Shown here: positions 1-8,892 of the stretch, in pieces
Position numbering within the stretch: the first letter of the stretch is position 1
Layout: every line of letters begins with the position of its first letter
Assembly (NCBI GenBank): GCA_036479115.1
Contig: JAZGFD010000042.1
Span: 1 to 52,141, forward strand
DNA from: UBA7328 sp036479115
Lineage (GTDB): Bacteria; Bacteroidota; Bacteroidia; Chitinophagales; Saprospiraceae
Direction of reading: 5' to 3'
DNA: 52,141 bases
The notes under the pieces: model-generated
Seen by the model: only the letters and a program-made list of their open reading frames with translations
Told to the model about the DNA's origin: nothing
Databases searched by the model: none
Made by a program: the position numbers and the translations under genes

Positions 1-3000
1 CTGATTGTGAGCGAGATGGTTATGTAAGCAAGATCACCAGAACATGGACAGTAACAGATAACTGTGGCAATACAAATACCTGTGTGCAGATCATCAAGTT
101 AGTAGATGAGATCAATCCAAGTATAGATTGCCCAGATGATATTATTGATTTGGGCTGCAATCCAACCTTGCCAACAATTCAAGACGCAATTTCTGCAGTA
201 AATACAGATGATAATTGTGGAGTCCAAGAAGCTACAGCAATTGCTGATGAAATTCATGGAGACTGTGAAAAAACTCAAATGTTTACGGTGACTGTTACAG
301 ACAATTGTGGGAATTCAGCAAGTTGCATAGTAACTTATAAATGGACTGTGTCTCAGTTAACAATGACATGTCCAAGTGACAGAACACTACAAAGTTGTTC
401 TACACAAAGCGAGATAGACAATGCCTTTGCGCAATGGAAGAACAGTTTAACTTTCGGAGGAGGCTGTAATCCTACATTGAGCGTAAGCAATGAGAGTGCA
501 CCAGATGCCTGTGACGGAGGAAATGTAACAGTGACCTTCACAGTTACAGATGATTGTGATACAAAATCATGCACAGCGACTTTCAGTGTAACAAAAGCAA
601 CAGACGTAGCAGTAAGCTGCCCTAGCAATATGACAGTAGATGGCTGCATGAGTCAGAGCGAAATAGATGCAGCATATGCATCATGGTTGAGTTCAGCAAG
701 TGTAAGCGGCGGTTGTGATCCAGTATTGACAAACAATGCACCAGGCCAATCACCACGAGTATGTGACGGAGGCACAGTAACAGTGACCTTCACAGGAGAT
801 GATAGAAATGGATGTGATAGCGACCAGTGTACTGCGACATTCACAGTGACAGCAGCCCCTGCAATAACAATGACATGTCCAAGTGACAGAACACTACAAA
901 GTTGTTCTACACAAAGCGAGATAGACAATGCCTTTGCGCAATGGAAGAACAGTGTAACCTTCGGAGGAGGCTGTAATCCTACATTGAGCGTAAGCAATGA
1001 GAGTGCACCAGATGCCTGTGACGGAGGAAATGTAACAGTGACCTTCACAGTTACAGATGATTGTGACACAAAATCATGCACAGCGACTTTTAGTGTGGAT
1101 GCACCTGCACCATTAATAGTATCATGTCCTGGAGATGTAAGAATAACTGCATGTACAAGTCAAGATGAAATTAATAATCAATTTAACAATTGGTTGTCAA
1201 GCTTTAATTTTAGTGGTGGTTGCAATGCATTTACACTTTCGGATGGATTACCTACACCGCCAAATGTGTGCGATGGAGGAGTTGTAGAGTTTGAATATAT
1301 TGTTGTTGATGATTGTGGTACCAAAAGCTGCTCAAGTAGATTTACAGTACCAAGTGCAGAGGATAGGCTAGAGCTAATTGGAGTTCCTGCTGATGCAACA
1401 GTATCTTGTAACGATGATGTAACACCAGCAACAGTAACAGCAAAAAGCCAGTGTTCTGATAATGTACAAGTAAATTTGAGCACTATAACACTGCCAGGTA
1501 CTTGTCCAGTTATTGAGACAATTACATATACATGGACAGCTATAGATGAGTGTGGAAATGATATCAGTGCATCTCAAACTATAACGGTAAGAGATGATGA
1601 GGTTCCAGTTCTTCCTGACAACTTGCCTCAAGATGTAGTTGTAAATTGTGAGGATGACGTACCTTCTCCAGCTAATCTAGTGGCAACGGATAAATGTAAT
1701 GGAGATATCCCAGGAATACTTTCAGAAAACACTATACCAGGATCTTGCCCTAATGACTTTGAAATCATTAGAACATGGATTTTTGATGATGGATGTACTA
1801 ACATAGCAACTCATCGTCAAAGAATAACAGTGAGAGATGAGATTAATCCTGTTTGGGAGAGTGTTCCAAGTGATCTAAGACTAGATTGCAATGACAATAT
1901 TCCTTCCCTAATTCAGCTATGGTTGGATAATGGAGGAAATGGAAATGCAACAGACAATTGTGGAGATGTTACAATAAGTAATAATTATACAAATTCCGTT
2001 TTATCATGTATAAATGACGCTCAAATTGTCACTTTTATAGCAACGGATGAATGTGGAAATAGTGCAACATCTTCAGCTACTATTAGCTTTAGTGATGATA
2101 CTCCTCCTAATTTGACTAATTTGTCTAATAGGACAATTACTTGCAACGAGGATCCAATATTTGATACACCAGTAGCTACAGATGATTGTGATACCAATGT
2201 AGACCTATCATTTACAGAGTCAGGAAATTTCGGAATATGTAAGGATGGAAGCATGACAAGAGTATGGACAGCCACTGATGATTGCGGAAATACTTCTACA
2301 GTATCTCAAACAATCACTAGAAATGAACAATGTGGCCAAGATGATAAGATTACAAATGAAACCATTTGTTCAGACGAACTACCATTCAATTTCTTTGGTC
2401 AGTCTATTAATGCGCCAGGCAGATATTCTTCTCAACAGACAGATGCAAATGGATGTCCGTACACTGAAGTATTAAACCTAACAGTAACACCAAAGCCATC
2501 AGATGAAGTTACGAATGTGACAATCTGTAGCGATGAGTTACCATATACATGGAATGGCAGAACGTACAACGGAAGTGATACGGATAGAATAGAAGGAGCA
2601 AATTGTACAGCAGACTTGGTATTAAACCTAACAGTAACACCAAAGCCATCAGATGAAGTTACGAATGTGACAATCTGTAGCGATGAGTTACCATATACAT
2701 GGAATGGCAGAACGTACAATGGAAGTGATACGGATAGAATAGAAGGAGCAAATTGTACAGCAGACTTGGTGTTGAATCTGACAGTGATAGATGGATGTAC
2801 AATAGTGACACAAGCTAGTGATCTGAATTTAGTATGCGGAAGAGACAATGTAGTTGGCATGATTCAGGATTGGTTGAATAGCAATGGAGGAATGACGATA
2901 TCTTGCACTAATGTAAATATCTCATCCAATTATAATGGTAGTCATCCAGATTGTGATAATTCAGTAAAAGTGACATTCTCATACATTGATGAATGTGGGA

Positions 3001-6000
3001 TTAATTACTCAAGTTCAGCTTATATCAACTTGGTTGATGACACTGCACCAGTAATTCAAAATGCACCTGAAAATATTAGCGTTTCTTGCTCTGCTCCATC
3101 AGGATCATCATTGACAGCGATAGATGCATGTGCAGGTACACTTACTGCTAATCCAGTTGATGTGAGAACTGACGGGAATTGTCCGAATAGATATGTAATT
3201 AACAGAACATGGTCATTCTCAGATGAATGTGGAAATTCTATAACGCATACTCAAATCATTAACGTAACCGACGATGAGTCTCCTGTTATTACTAATGTTC
3301 CAGTAAATGTAGATGTCGACGGTCTAGACCAAATTCCATCAGTTTCTACTCCAACAGCTACTGATAATTGCGGAGATGCAAATATTGCTTTGAATGAGTC
3401 GAGAAATGAAACAGAGTGTGGTGTTGTAATCATTCGTACATGGACAGCTACTGATGCATGTGGCAATAGTTCTACTGCTCAGCAAGTAATTAACATAGGA
3501 CTTGATTTAGATGCTTCTGTAACACCAGTATCATCAGTAGTATGTAATGGAGAAAACAATGGCTCGGCTGAGGTGAACACTACAGCGAATAATGTAACTT
3601 ATAGTTGGGATAATGGAGAAACAACTAAAGTAGCTACACAGCTTAATGGTGGATTACATAGTGTAACAGTAAGTGCTGATAATGGATGTCAAAAAATACT
3701 CACTGTACAAATCAGTGAGCCTGAAGCAATTATTGTTAGCGTACAAAGCAGTGGTGCCAATTGTGCCACAGTTGCGCTAGGATCAGCATCAGCGAATGCA
3801 GGTGGAGGAACAGGAGCATACTCATATGCTTGGAGCAATGGATCTACTGATTCATCAATAAGTGGACTTGCAGCTGGTACTTATTCAGTTGTAGTTACAG
3901 ATGCTAATGGATGTACTGCAGAAAGTTCAGTAGAAATAAGCGAAGAAGTGCAATGCGACGCTGCACTTGGAGACTTTGTATGGGAAGACCTTAATAGAAA
4001 CGGAATCCAAGATGTAAATGAACCAGGAATTAGCGGAATTATTGTCAGACTTTATACCAGTAATGGCACACAAGTAGCATCTGCAACGACAGGCAGCAAT
4101 GGAATGTACATGTTCTCTGGCCTAGCAGCAGGAAGCTATTATATAGAATTTGGTACACCTACTGGATTTACACAAACATTAGCCAATAGAGGCAATAATA
4201 AAGAAGAAGACAGTAATGTTCAGAATGGTAGGTCTCAAACGATCAACCTTGCAGAAGGAGAGTCAAATAAAACCATAGATGCTGGGTTCTATCAGAATGG
4301 ATCTATAGGAAACTATGTATGGAATGATCTTAATAAAGATGGTATTCAGGATGTAGATGAGCCAGGCAAGGTGAATGTAAGAGTGTGGTTATTTAATGAA
4401 GATGGCGAGTCCATCGCTTCCACATTCACCAATGACAATGGAGCTTACTTATTTAACAACATACCCCCAGGAAAGTATTCTGTTGGCCTCGAAATAGGAG
4501 AGAACATAGTAATTAGTCCGAGAGATGTTGGAAATAATGATGCCATTGACAATGATGTAGACCCTTCAACTGGAAGATCTGAATTATTCATGTTGAACAG
4601 TGGTCAGAATATTGACAACTTAGATATAGGATGTTATTCTGATGTGAGTAATGATGTAATAGATTTAGAGCTTGATAAGTCAGTGAATAATTCTTCACCA
4701 GCTGTAGATGAAATGGTGACATTTACTGTGAGAGTGACCAATAGTGGTTCAAGTAAAGCAACAGGAATAGACATAGCTGATGTGCTGCCAAATGGCTATG
4801 GCAATGTTATTAGTATTTCAAATGGAGGTGTACTTAACAATGGAATAATTACTTGGACAGGGCTTTCTCTTGATGTAGATGAAAGTATCGCCTTAAGATA
4901 CCGAGCAACAATTTCAGCATTCCAAGCTGGGCTTAGCTATAAAAATGTAGCTCAAGTGACAGCAGCCGATCAGGATGATGTGGACTCTACACCTAATAAT
5001 GATGATGGCGATCAAAGTGAAGACGATGAAGACTTCGCATTTGTAATGCCAGCCGATATGTCTACTGACAAAGTGGACTTAGAACTCATTAAAAGAGTGA
5101 ACATATCTGTTCCTCAACCAGGTGAAGTAGTTTCATTCAGATTAACAGTATCAAATGCAAGTCAAGTAAATGCTACTGGAGTCGCAGTACAGGATGTATT
5201 GCCTAATGGATTTACTAACATTACCAATATCAGCAATGGAGGTAGCCTTTCAGGAAATACCATCACATGGAGTGGATTAAGTATCAACGGATTTGATGAA
5301 ATGAGATTGACTTATGATGTAGAAATTGTGCAGCCTGGAGCTGGTATAAGCTATACTAACGTAGCACAAGTGACAGCTGCGGATCAATCTGATATGGATT
5401 CTGCACCTAATAATGATGATGGTGATCAGAGTGAGGATGATGAAGATTCAATTACTACTTCTCCTGTGGAGACTGACCTTAGTTTGACTAAGGTAGTGAG
5501 TGATATGAATCCTGATATTAGAGACGTTGTGACCTATACATTGACAGTAATCAATAATGGACCTTCAGATGCCACAGGTGTTGATGTACTTGATTATCTT
5601 CCTATCAAATATTGTACTGAGTTTACCAACATTAGTAATGGCGGTCTATTCTTAGGAGAAACAATTGAATGGTCTGATCTTCAAATACCAGCTAATGGAA
5701 GTATACAGTTAACATTTGATGCTACCGTGGCAGCTTCTGCCTTTGGAAAAGATGTGATCAACTTAGCAGAAATAACAGATGCCGATCAGTTTGATCCTAA
5801 TTCTACACCAGGAAACTTAGGAACAGAACCTGTAGAGGATGATGAAGCTATGGCCATCTTTACTGTAGGCAAGACTTCAGATTTAGAATTGACTAAAACT
5901 GCGGATAGGGATATTGTAGATGCCAATGATTGGATAACGTTTACCATTACATTGAGAAACAATGGCCCTGATAGAGTGGCTTATGCACAAGTGACTGATT

Positions 6001-7049
6001 ATGTTCCTGATGGATATACCGATATGGTAGATATCAGCCATAACGGAAAAGTGGTTCAGAATAGAGTAATATGGGACGTAAGAGATCTTAATGCTGGAGA
6101 GGTAGTAGAATTTACCTTTGAAGCAAGAGTAGTACATTTCTTAACAAGAGAATGTGACTATAAAAATGTAGCACAGGTGACTATGAGTACCAACAGTGAT
6201 CCAGATTCTACTCCGGGTAATGACGATGGAGATCAAAGTGAAGATGACGAGGCTTCAGTAGAACCACAATTTATCTTAGGTTCTTCAGGAGGATGTATTA
6301 AGATTAATACAGCTGTACTCTTAGAAGGTCCATATCAAAATGGCCCTAAAAAGATGTCTACTAAGTTGAATGAACTTGGATACTTGCCAGGACAAATACC
6401 AGAAGTATTCTTTGGTATTGCAACGCCATCTGGTCAGCCATATGCTGCTACGCCATGGGGTTATGATGGTGCTGAAGGAAATCAATTTGATGCTACGCTT
6501 CCGTCATTAGATGGAGCCGCAGGATATCCTGTGAATGCTACTGATTGGGTGCTGGTATCTTTACGTACTTCACCACAAGAATCATCTACAGTTTGCCAGC
6601 AAGCAGCACTATTGTTATCAGATGGTACAGTAATGTTTGTAGATGATGAAGCTTGTTGTAACCTTGATCCTACGCAGTCTTACTACATTGTAATCGAGCA
6701 TAGAAATCATCTATTAGTGATGTCTCATACTAAATTACCAATAGCCAATGGCGAGATCAGTTATGACTTTAGACTGAGGGATTCTTATACAGAACTTGTA
6801 GGTGTAGGTCAGAAAAATCTAGGAGATGTTTGGGTAATGTATGCTGGTAATGGTGATCAAGTGACTTCAGATGCTGACATAGTAGACATTAACGTGAAAG
6901 ATTTACGTACTTGGTTGATTGATGATGGCTTGAATAGTAGTTATTACCTAAGAGATTTTGACCTCAATGGTGATGTCAATGTACAGGACAAAGGGCTGAT
7001 GTTGAAAAACAATGGTCTATTCTCTGACGTACGTAAAAGTGTAAAATAG
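1..7049 (+). CDS. Giant modular surface/adhesin-like protein, 5'-truncated by the window edge
   Basis: The reading frame is open from base 3 of the window to the stop at 7049 (at least 2348 residues), so the true start and any signal peptide lie upstream; the GTG at 84 is only an internal codon. Modules in order (nucleotides): many Cys-rich HYR/Ig-like repeats with the recurring motif TDxCGN (about 1-2330); ICSDELP repeats (about 2340-2796); further HYR repeats (to about 3500); two SprB-type repeats with YxWxNGxT motifs (about 3505-3950); two SdrD-B-like domains starting LGDFVWEDLNRNGIQD-style (about 3955-4640); four DUF11 repeats, each ending in an acidic NDDGDQSEDDE linker (about 4650-6265); and a C-terminal domain with dockerin/EF-hand-like DFDLNGDVNVQDK. 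No type A or B T9SS sorting tail is recognisable. It is probably an exported, calcium-rich adhesin or matrix protein; substrate unknown. Codon use resembles the neighbours. A strong terminator follows. Confidence 0.85.
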   Translation, partial: DCERDGYVSKITRTWTVTDNCGNTNTCVQIIKLVDEINPSIDCPDDIIDLGCNPTLPTIQDAISAVNTDDNCGVQEATAIADEIHGDCEKTQMFTVTVTDNCGNSASCIVTYKWTVSQLTMTCPSDRTLQSCSTQSEIDNAFAQWKNSLTFGGGCNPTLSVSNESAPDACDGGNVTVTFTVTDDCDTKSCTATFSVTKATDVAVSCPSNMTVDGCMSQSEIDAAYASWLSSASVSGGCDPVLTNNAPGQSPRVCDGGTVTVTFTGDDRNGCDSDQCTATFTVTAAPAITMTCPSDRTLQSCSTQSEIDNAFAQWKNSVTFGGGCNPTLSVSNESAPDACDGGNVTVTFTVTDDCDTKSCTATFSVDAPAPLIVSCPGDVRITACTSQDEINNQFNNWLSSFNFSGGCNAFTLSDGLPTPPNVCDGGVVEFEYIVVDDCGTKSCSSRFTVPSAEDRLELIGVPADATVSCNDDVTPATVTAKSQCSDNVQVNLSTITLPGTCPVIETITYTWTAIDECGNDISASQTITVRDDEVPVLPDNLPQDVVVNCEDDVPSPANLVATDKCNGDIPGILSENTIPGSCPNDFEIIRTWIFDDGCTNIATHRQRITVRDEINPVWESVPSDLRLDCNDNIPSLIQLWLDNGGNGNATDNCGDVTISNNYTNSVLSCINDAQIVTFIATDECGNSATSSATISFSDDTPPNLTNLSNRTITCNEDPIFDTPVATDDCDTNVDLSFTESGNFGICKDGSMTRVWTATDDCGNTSTVSQTITRNEQCGQDDKITNETICSDELPFNFFGQSINAPGRYSSQQTDANGCPYTEVLNLTVTPKPSDEVTNVTICSDELPYTWNGRTYNGSDTDRIEGANCTADLVLNLTVTPKPSDEVTNVTICSDELPYTWNGRTYNGSDTDRIEGANCTADLVLNLTVIDGCTIVTQASDLNLVCGRDNVVGMIQDWLNSNGGMTISCTNVNISSNYNGSHPDCDNSVKVTFSYIDECGINYSSSAYINLVDDTAPVIQNAPENISVSCSAPSGSSLTAIDACAGTLTANPVDVRTDGNCPNRYVINRTWSFSDECGNSITHTQIINVTDDESPVITNVPVNVDVDGLDQIPSVSTPTATDNCGDANIALNESRNETECGVVIIRTWTATDACGNSSTAQQVINIGLDLDASVTPVSSVVCNGENNGSAEVNTTANNVTYSWDNGETTKVATQLNGGLHSVTVSADNGCQKILTVQISEPEAIIVSVQSSGANCATVALGSASANAGGGTGAYSYAWSNGSTDSSISGLAAGTYSVVVTDANGCTAESSVEISEEVQCDAALGDFVWEDLNRNGIQDVNEPGISGIIVRLYTSNGTQVASATTGSNGMYMFSGLAAGSYYIEFGTPTGFTQTLANRGNNKEEDSNVQNGRSQTINLAEGESNKTIDAGFYQNGSIGNYVWNDLNKDGIQDVDEPGKVNVRVWLFNEDGESIASTFTNDNGAYLFNNIPPGKYSVGLEIGENIVISPRDVGNNDAIDNDVDPSTGRSELFMLNSGQNIDNLDIGCYSDVSNDVIDLELDKSVNNSSPAVDEMVTFTVRVTNSGSSKATGIDIADVLPNGYGNVISISNGGVLNNGIITWTGLSLDVDESIALRYRATISAFQAGLSYKNVAQVTAADQDDVDSTPNNDDGDQSEDDEDFAFVMPADMSTDKVDLELIKRVNISVPQPGEVVSFRLTVSNASQVNATGVAVQDVLPNGFTNITNISNGGSLSGNTITWSGLSINGFDEMRLTYDVEIVQPGAGISYTNVAQVTAADQSDMDSAPNNDDGDQSEDDEDSITTSPVETDLSLTKVVSDMNPDIRDVVTYTLTVINNGPSDATGVDVLDYLPIKYCTEFTNISNGGLFLGETIEWSDLQIPANGSIQLTFDATVAASAFGKDVINLAEITDADQFDPNSTPGNLGTEPVEDDEAMAIFTVGKTSDLELTKTADRDIVDANDWITFTITLRNNGPDRVAYAQVTDYVPDGYTDMVDISHNGKVVQNRVIWDVRDLNAGEVVEFTFEARVVHFLTRECDYKNVAQVTMSTNSDPDSTPGNDDGDQSEDDEASVEPQFILGSSGGCIKINTAVLLEGPYQNGPKKMSTKLNELGYLPGQIPEVFFGIATPSGQPYAATPWGYDGAEGNQFDATLPSLDGAAGYPVNATDWVLVSLRTSPQESSTVCQQAALLLSDGTVMFVDDEACCNLDPTQSYYIVIEHRNHLLVMSHTKLPIANGEISYDFRLRDSYTELVGVGQKNLGDVWVMYAGNGDQVTSDADIVDINVKDLRTWLIDDGLNSSYYLRDFDLNGDVNVQDKGLMLKNNGLFSDVRKSVK
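359..591 (+). repeat. Intragenic direct repeat, copy 1 (about 233 bp)
   Basis: This HYR-module segment is repeated almost base for base at 866-1098, 507 bp downstream in the same frame. I see only a few substitutions between the copies (for example tttaac versus tgtaac inside the module). Such low divergence, compared with the weak similarity of other HYR modules in the protein, suggests a recent duplication or gene conversion. Confidence 0.85.
866..1098 (+). repeat. Intragenic direct repeat, copy 2 (about 233 bp)
   Basis: Second copy of the HYR-module repeat at 359-591. The divergent module between the two copies (about 592-865) encodes a related but clearly different HYR unit, so the duplicated unit is either a two-module block followed by divergence or a converted module. 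Confidence 0.85.
2471..2770 (+). repeat. Two tandem 150-bp in-frame repeats
   Basis: Bases 2471-2620 and 2621-2770 are near-identical 150-bp units, each encoding a 50-residue module with ICSDELPYTWNGRTY. The only difference I see by eye is a C/T change in the codon following acgta (aac versus aat). A more diverged third relative (ICSDELPFNFFG) precedes them at about 2365. The unit is a multiple of three, so copy-number change keeps the frame. Confidence 0.9.
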
Positions 7050-7059
7050 TTTACATTTC

Positions 7060-7108
7060 GAATGAAGTGAAAATTCTCTTGTGATTTTCACTTCATTCTT
7101 TTTTTTTT
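7060..7108 (+). terminator. Rho-independent terminator of the giant surface protein gene
   Basis: A perfect 15-bp inverted repeat (7060-7074 GAATGAAGTGAAAAT, 7084-7098) with a 9-nt loop is followed directly by a run of ten T. It starts 11 bases after the stop codon of the surface protein gene. Confidence 0.92.
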
Positions 7109-7212
7109 CAAAAAAATATATTAAATTGCAAGAGAAGTTGGTACCATATTTGAATAAGATATAATGAATCCAAACCAAAAAATGTAATTGGTATTTTTGG
7201 GGTAATAATTTT

Positions 7213-7251
7213 GACTTCATCCTGTTTCAGGATGAGGTCTTTTTTATTTTT
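7213..7251 (+). terminator. Second terminator-like hairpin with no gene in front of it
   Basis: The stem GACTTCATCCT / AGGATGAGGTC (one G-T pair, 5-nt loop) is followed by TTTTTTATTTTT. It lies about 105 bp downstream of the first terminator, and no protein-coding frame fits between the two. It could be a back-up terminator or the 3' end of a small transcript. Confidence 0.6.
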
Positions 7252-7261
7252 AGCCACCATG

Positions 7262-7402
7262 GTATCGTATACTAATCAAGAAAATACTATCTCAATAGCG
7301 TAGCTATTAAAAAAAATAACCTGTGTCTAGCAAAAAAATAGCATCTTTTTACCTGCCTGATCGGCAGACAGGACTCAAAAGCACAGCATCAGAGTAGTTA
7401 CA
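7262..7402 (-). repeat. Family A inverted-repeat element, copy A1 (one end degenerate)
   Basis: The right side reads as the reverse complement of the family A left end: actcaaaagcacagcatcagagtagttac in shorter pieces, with the terminal GAGTAGTTAC intact at 7393-7402. It carries the long-subfamily palindrome CCTGCCTGATCGGCAGACAGG at about 7351-7371. The opposite terminal repeat is degenerate and no target duplication is seen, so the left limit is approximate. Confidence 0.6.
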
Positions 7403-7472
7403 AAAAGCCTTTCTATCATCTTTGAAGGAAACATAGTTTAACCAACTTGAGCATTTATCACAAGTACTCAAT

Positions 7473-7685
7473 ATTGAGTTTACTCTAGAAACTAACATTT
7501 TTCAGAAAATGAATTGTTTTGGATGAAATTTACATTTTTTGATATTCGATGATGCCTGCGTTTGAGCGAGATGAAAAAAATTGAAATATTGCCAAAAGCT
7601 TTATACAGAGCTTTTCGAAGCGTTTATGCAGAGTTTGTCAAAGTAAATTATTTCTAATTTTGATGAGTTTTCGTTCAGACCCTAT
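7473..7685 (+). repeat. Family B inverted-repeat element, copy B1
   Basis: Starts ATTGAGTTTACTCTAGAAAC and ends in a degenerate counterpart (GTTTTCGTTCAGACC). The interior matches the other B copies (tttacattttttgatattcg, then the cagagcttgtcgaag-like stretch). A second, partial copy of the aaaagntttatncagag segment makes it longer than B3 or B5. Immediately to the left lies CAAGTACTCAATAT, the end sequence of family C, the same junction as in B4. Confidence 0.65.
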
Positions 7686-7864
7686 TTACTTGAAAGTCAC
7701 ATCTTTACCAGTCGGGATCACTCATTCATGCCTTGATCAGGAGTAAAATTTTCATCAAACCTTACCGCATTCAACACTTGACGCAGCTCTAGAATATCCC
7801 AAAACATTCGATAATTCACATCAATCCTTGTATGGCTGAATTGCTTATGATACTTTAGCACTAC

Positions 7865-8524
7865 ATGGATAGGGAAAAACGCAAAGTTAAAGAAGACATT
7901 ATTATCAAAGCAGCTGAAGTTATTTTTGAGACTGTCGGCTTTAGCAATGCAAAAATGGAGAATATTGCCGCAAAGGCTGGTATAACAAAAGTGACCCTCT
8001 ATTCTTACTTCCAAAGTAAGGAAAACCTGTTTATGGCCATCACTTACAAAGCATTCCAATATTTAATTGATGTATTTTATCATACCATTGATGAGAATAA
8101 ATCCAAACCAGGCATTGATGGAACTATTGGAATTCACCAAGCTTTTATAGATTTTTGTGAAAACAATTTCCTTTATTCCGAGACCATTCTTAACTATTTT
8201 TCTTTAATCAGAAGTTCGGCAGGAGGAAGAGAGAAAGATAAAATTTCATCAGGCATTGCAGATAGTATCTATTTCAAAAAAATAAAAAACATTCAAAACC
8301 TTCCTTTAAAACTTACTTCGCAAGAAATAATAAGAGGCAAAAAAGATGGAAGCATAAGTAGTAAAATAGATGCTATTTTACTTACACTGCAAGGATGGTC
8401 TATGAATGTAGGATATATAAAACTCATTACATCATCAGGAGAGAGTACAACCTTACTCAATGCTGACCTTAGGGAAATTAAAAAACTAAATTCAGTTCTG
8501 ATTAGAGCGGTCTTATCAAATTAA
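7865..8524 (+). CDS. TetR/AcrR-family transcriptional regulator
   Basis: A 219-residue protein with an ATG start. Residues about 8-55 form a TetR N-terminal helix-turn-helix, with the signature IAAKAGITKVTLYSYFQSKE around residues 35-54. The C-terminal ligand domain shows no recognisable subfamily motif. TetR proteins are usually repressors that release DNA on binding a small ligand. The gene lies upstream of, and on the same strand as, a FadE-like acyl-CoA dehydrogenase and an SCP2 protein, so control of fatty-acid or lipid metabolism is a plausible inference. An A element is inserted right behind the stop codon, so co-transcription with the dehydrogenase gene is uncertain. The family assignment is firm; the target is not. 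Confidence 0.88.
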   Translation: MDREKRKVKEDIIIKAAEVIFETVGFSNAKMENIAAKAGITKVTLYSYFQSKENLFMAITYKAFQYLIDVFYHTIDENKSKPGIDGTIGIHQAFIDFCENNFLYSETILNYFSLIRSSAGGREKDKISSGIADSIYFKKIKNIQNLPLKLTSQEIIRGKKDGSISSKIDAILLTLQGWSMNVGYIKLITSSGESTTLLNADLREIKKLNSVLIRAVLSN

Positions 8525-8531
8525 ATTGAAA

Positions 8532-8714
8532 GTAACTACTCAGTTGAAGCCAATTTTAGATAAAAAAAGCCCTTTTTCTACTTTATTTCACCTAATTTTT
8601 CGCTGCGCCTATTGCTATGACTAAAAAAAATGAGCTATATCTGACAATAAAATAACAAATGTTCACCTGCCTGAATAGCAGACTGGCCTCAAAAGTGCCT
8701 CTCTGAGTAGTGAG
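8532..8714 (-). repeat. Family A inverted-repeat element, copy A2 (complete, 8-bp target duplication)
   Basis: A complete 183-bp element. The plus-strand left end GTAACTACTCAGTTGAAG corresponds to the right end of A5, and the other end reads CTCTGAGTAGTGAG. It is flanked by a perfect 8-bp direct repeat AATTGAAA (8524-8531 and 8715-8722). The left duplication begins on the last base of the tetR stop codon. It belongs to the long subfamily with the internal CCTGCCTG...CAGACTGG palindrome. Confidence 0.85.
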
Positions 8715-8742
8715 AATTGAAATTATTAGGATTATTGCGTCC

Positions 8743-8750
8743 TATATTTG
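8743..8750 (+). promoter_or_regulatory. Candidate -7 box (TATATTTG) for the acyl-CoA dehydrogenase gene
   Basis: Matches the Bacteroidota primary-sigma -7 consensus TAnnTTTG and lies about 140 bp upstream of the ATG at 8893, just outside A2. No well-spaced -33 TTTG is evident, so this is a weak call. Confidence 0.3.
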
Positions 8751-8892
8751 TTTTTGTAACCAAAATTTTAGACGTTTCATTAAATCAAGTAAATAAGTTA
8801 TCATTTTCAAATAGTTTGGTAGCAAGTCATTTCCTTCTTTCATAATATTGTGGTCAACTTAATTAACTCAGAGTTTTTTTAATAAAAAAAAT

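Larger units (their letters stand above)
7050..7864. other. 815-bp intergenic region
   Basis: It holds the terminator (7060-7108), the orphan hairpin (7213-7251), element A1 and element B1. Bases 7686-7864, immediately upstream of tetR, contain nothing I can name; a promoter for tetR is expected there but no convincing TAnnTTTG box was found. Confidence 0.6.

Noticed and set aside
2278..2475. Small open frames overlapping the giant surface protein gene on both strands
   Set aside because: They are shadows of the main frame, without own starts, family similarity or codon bias.
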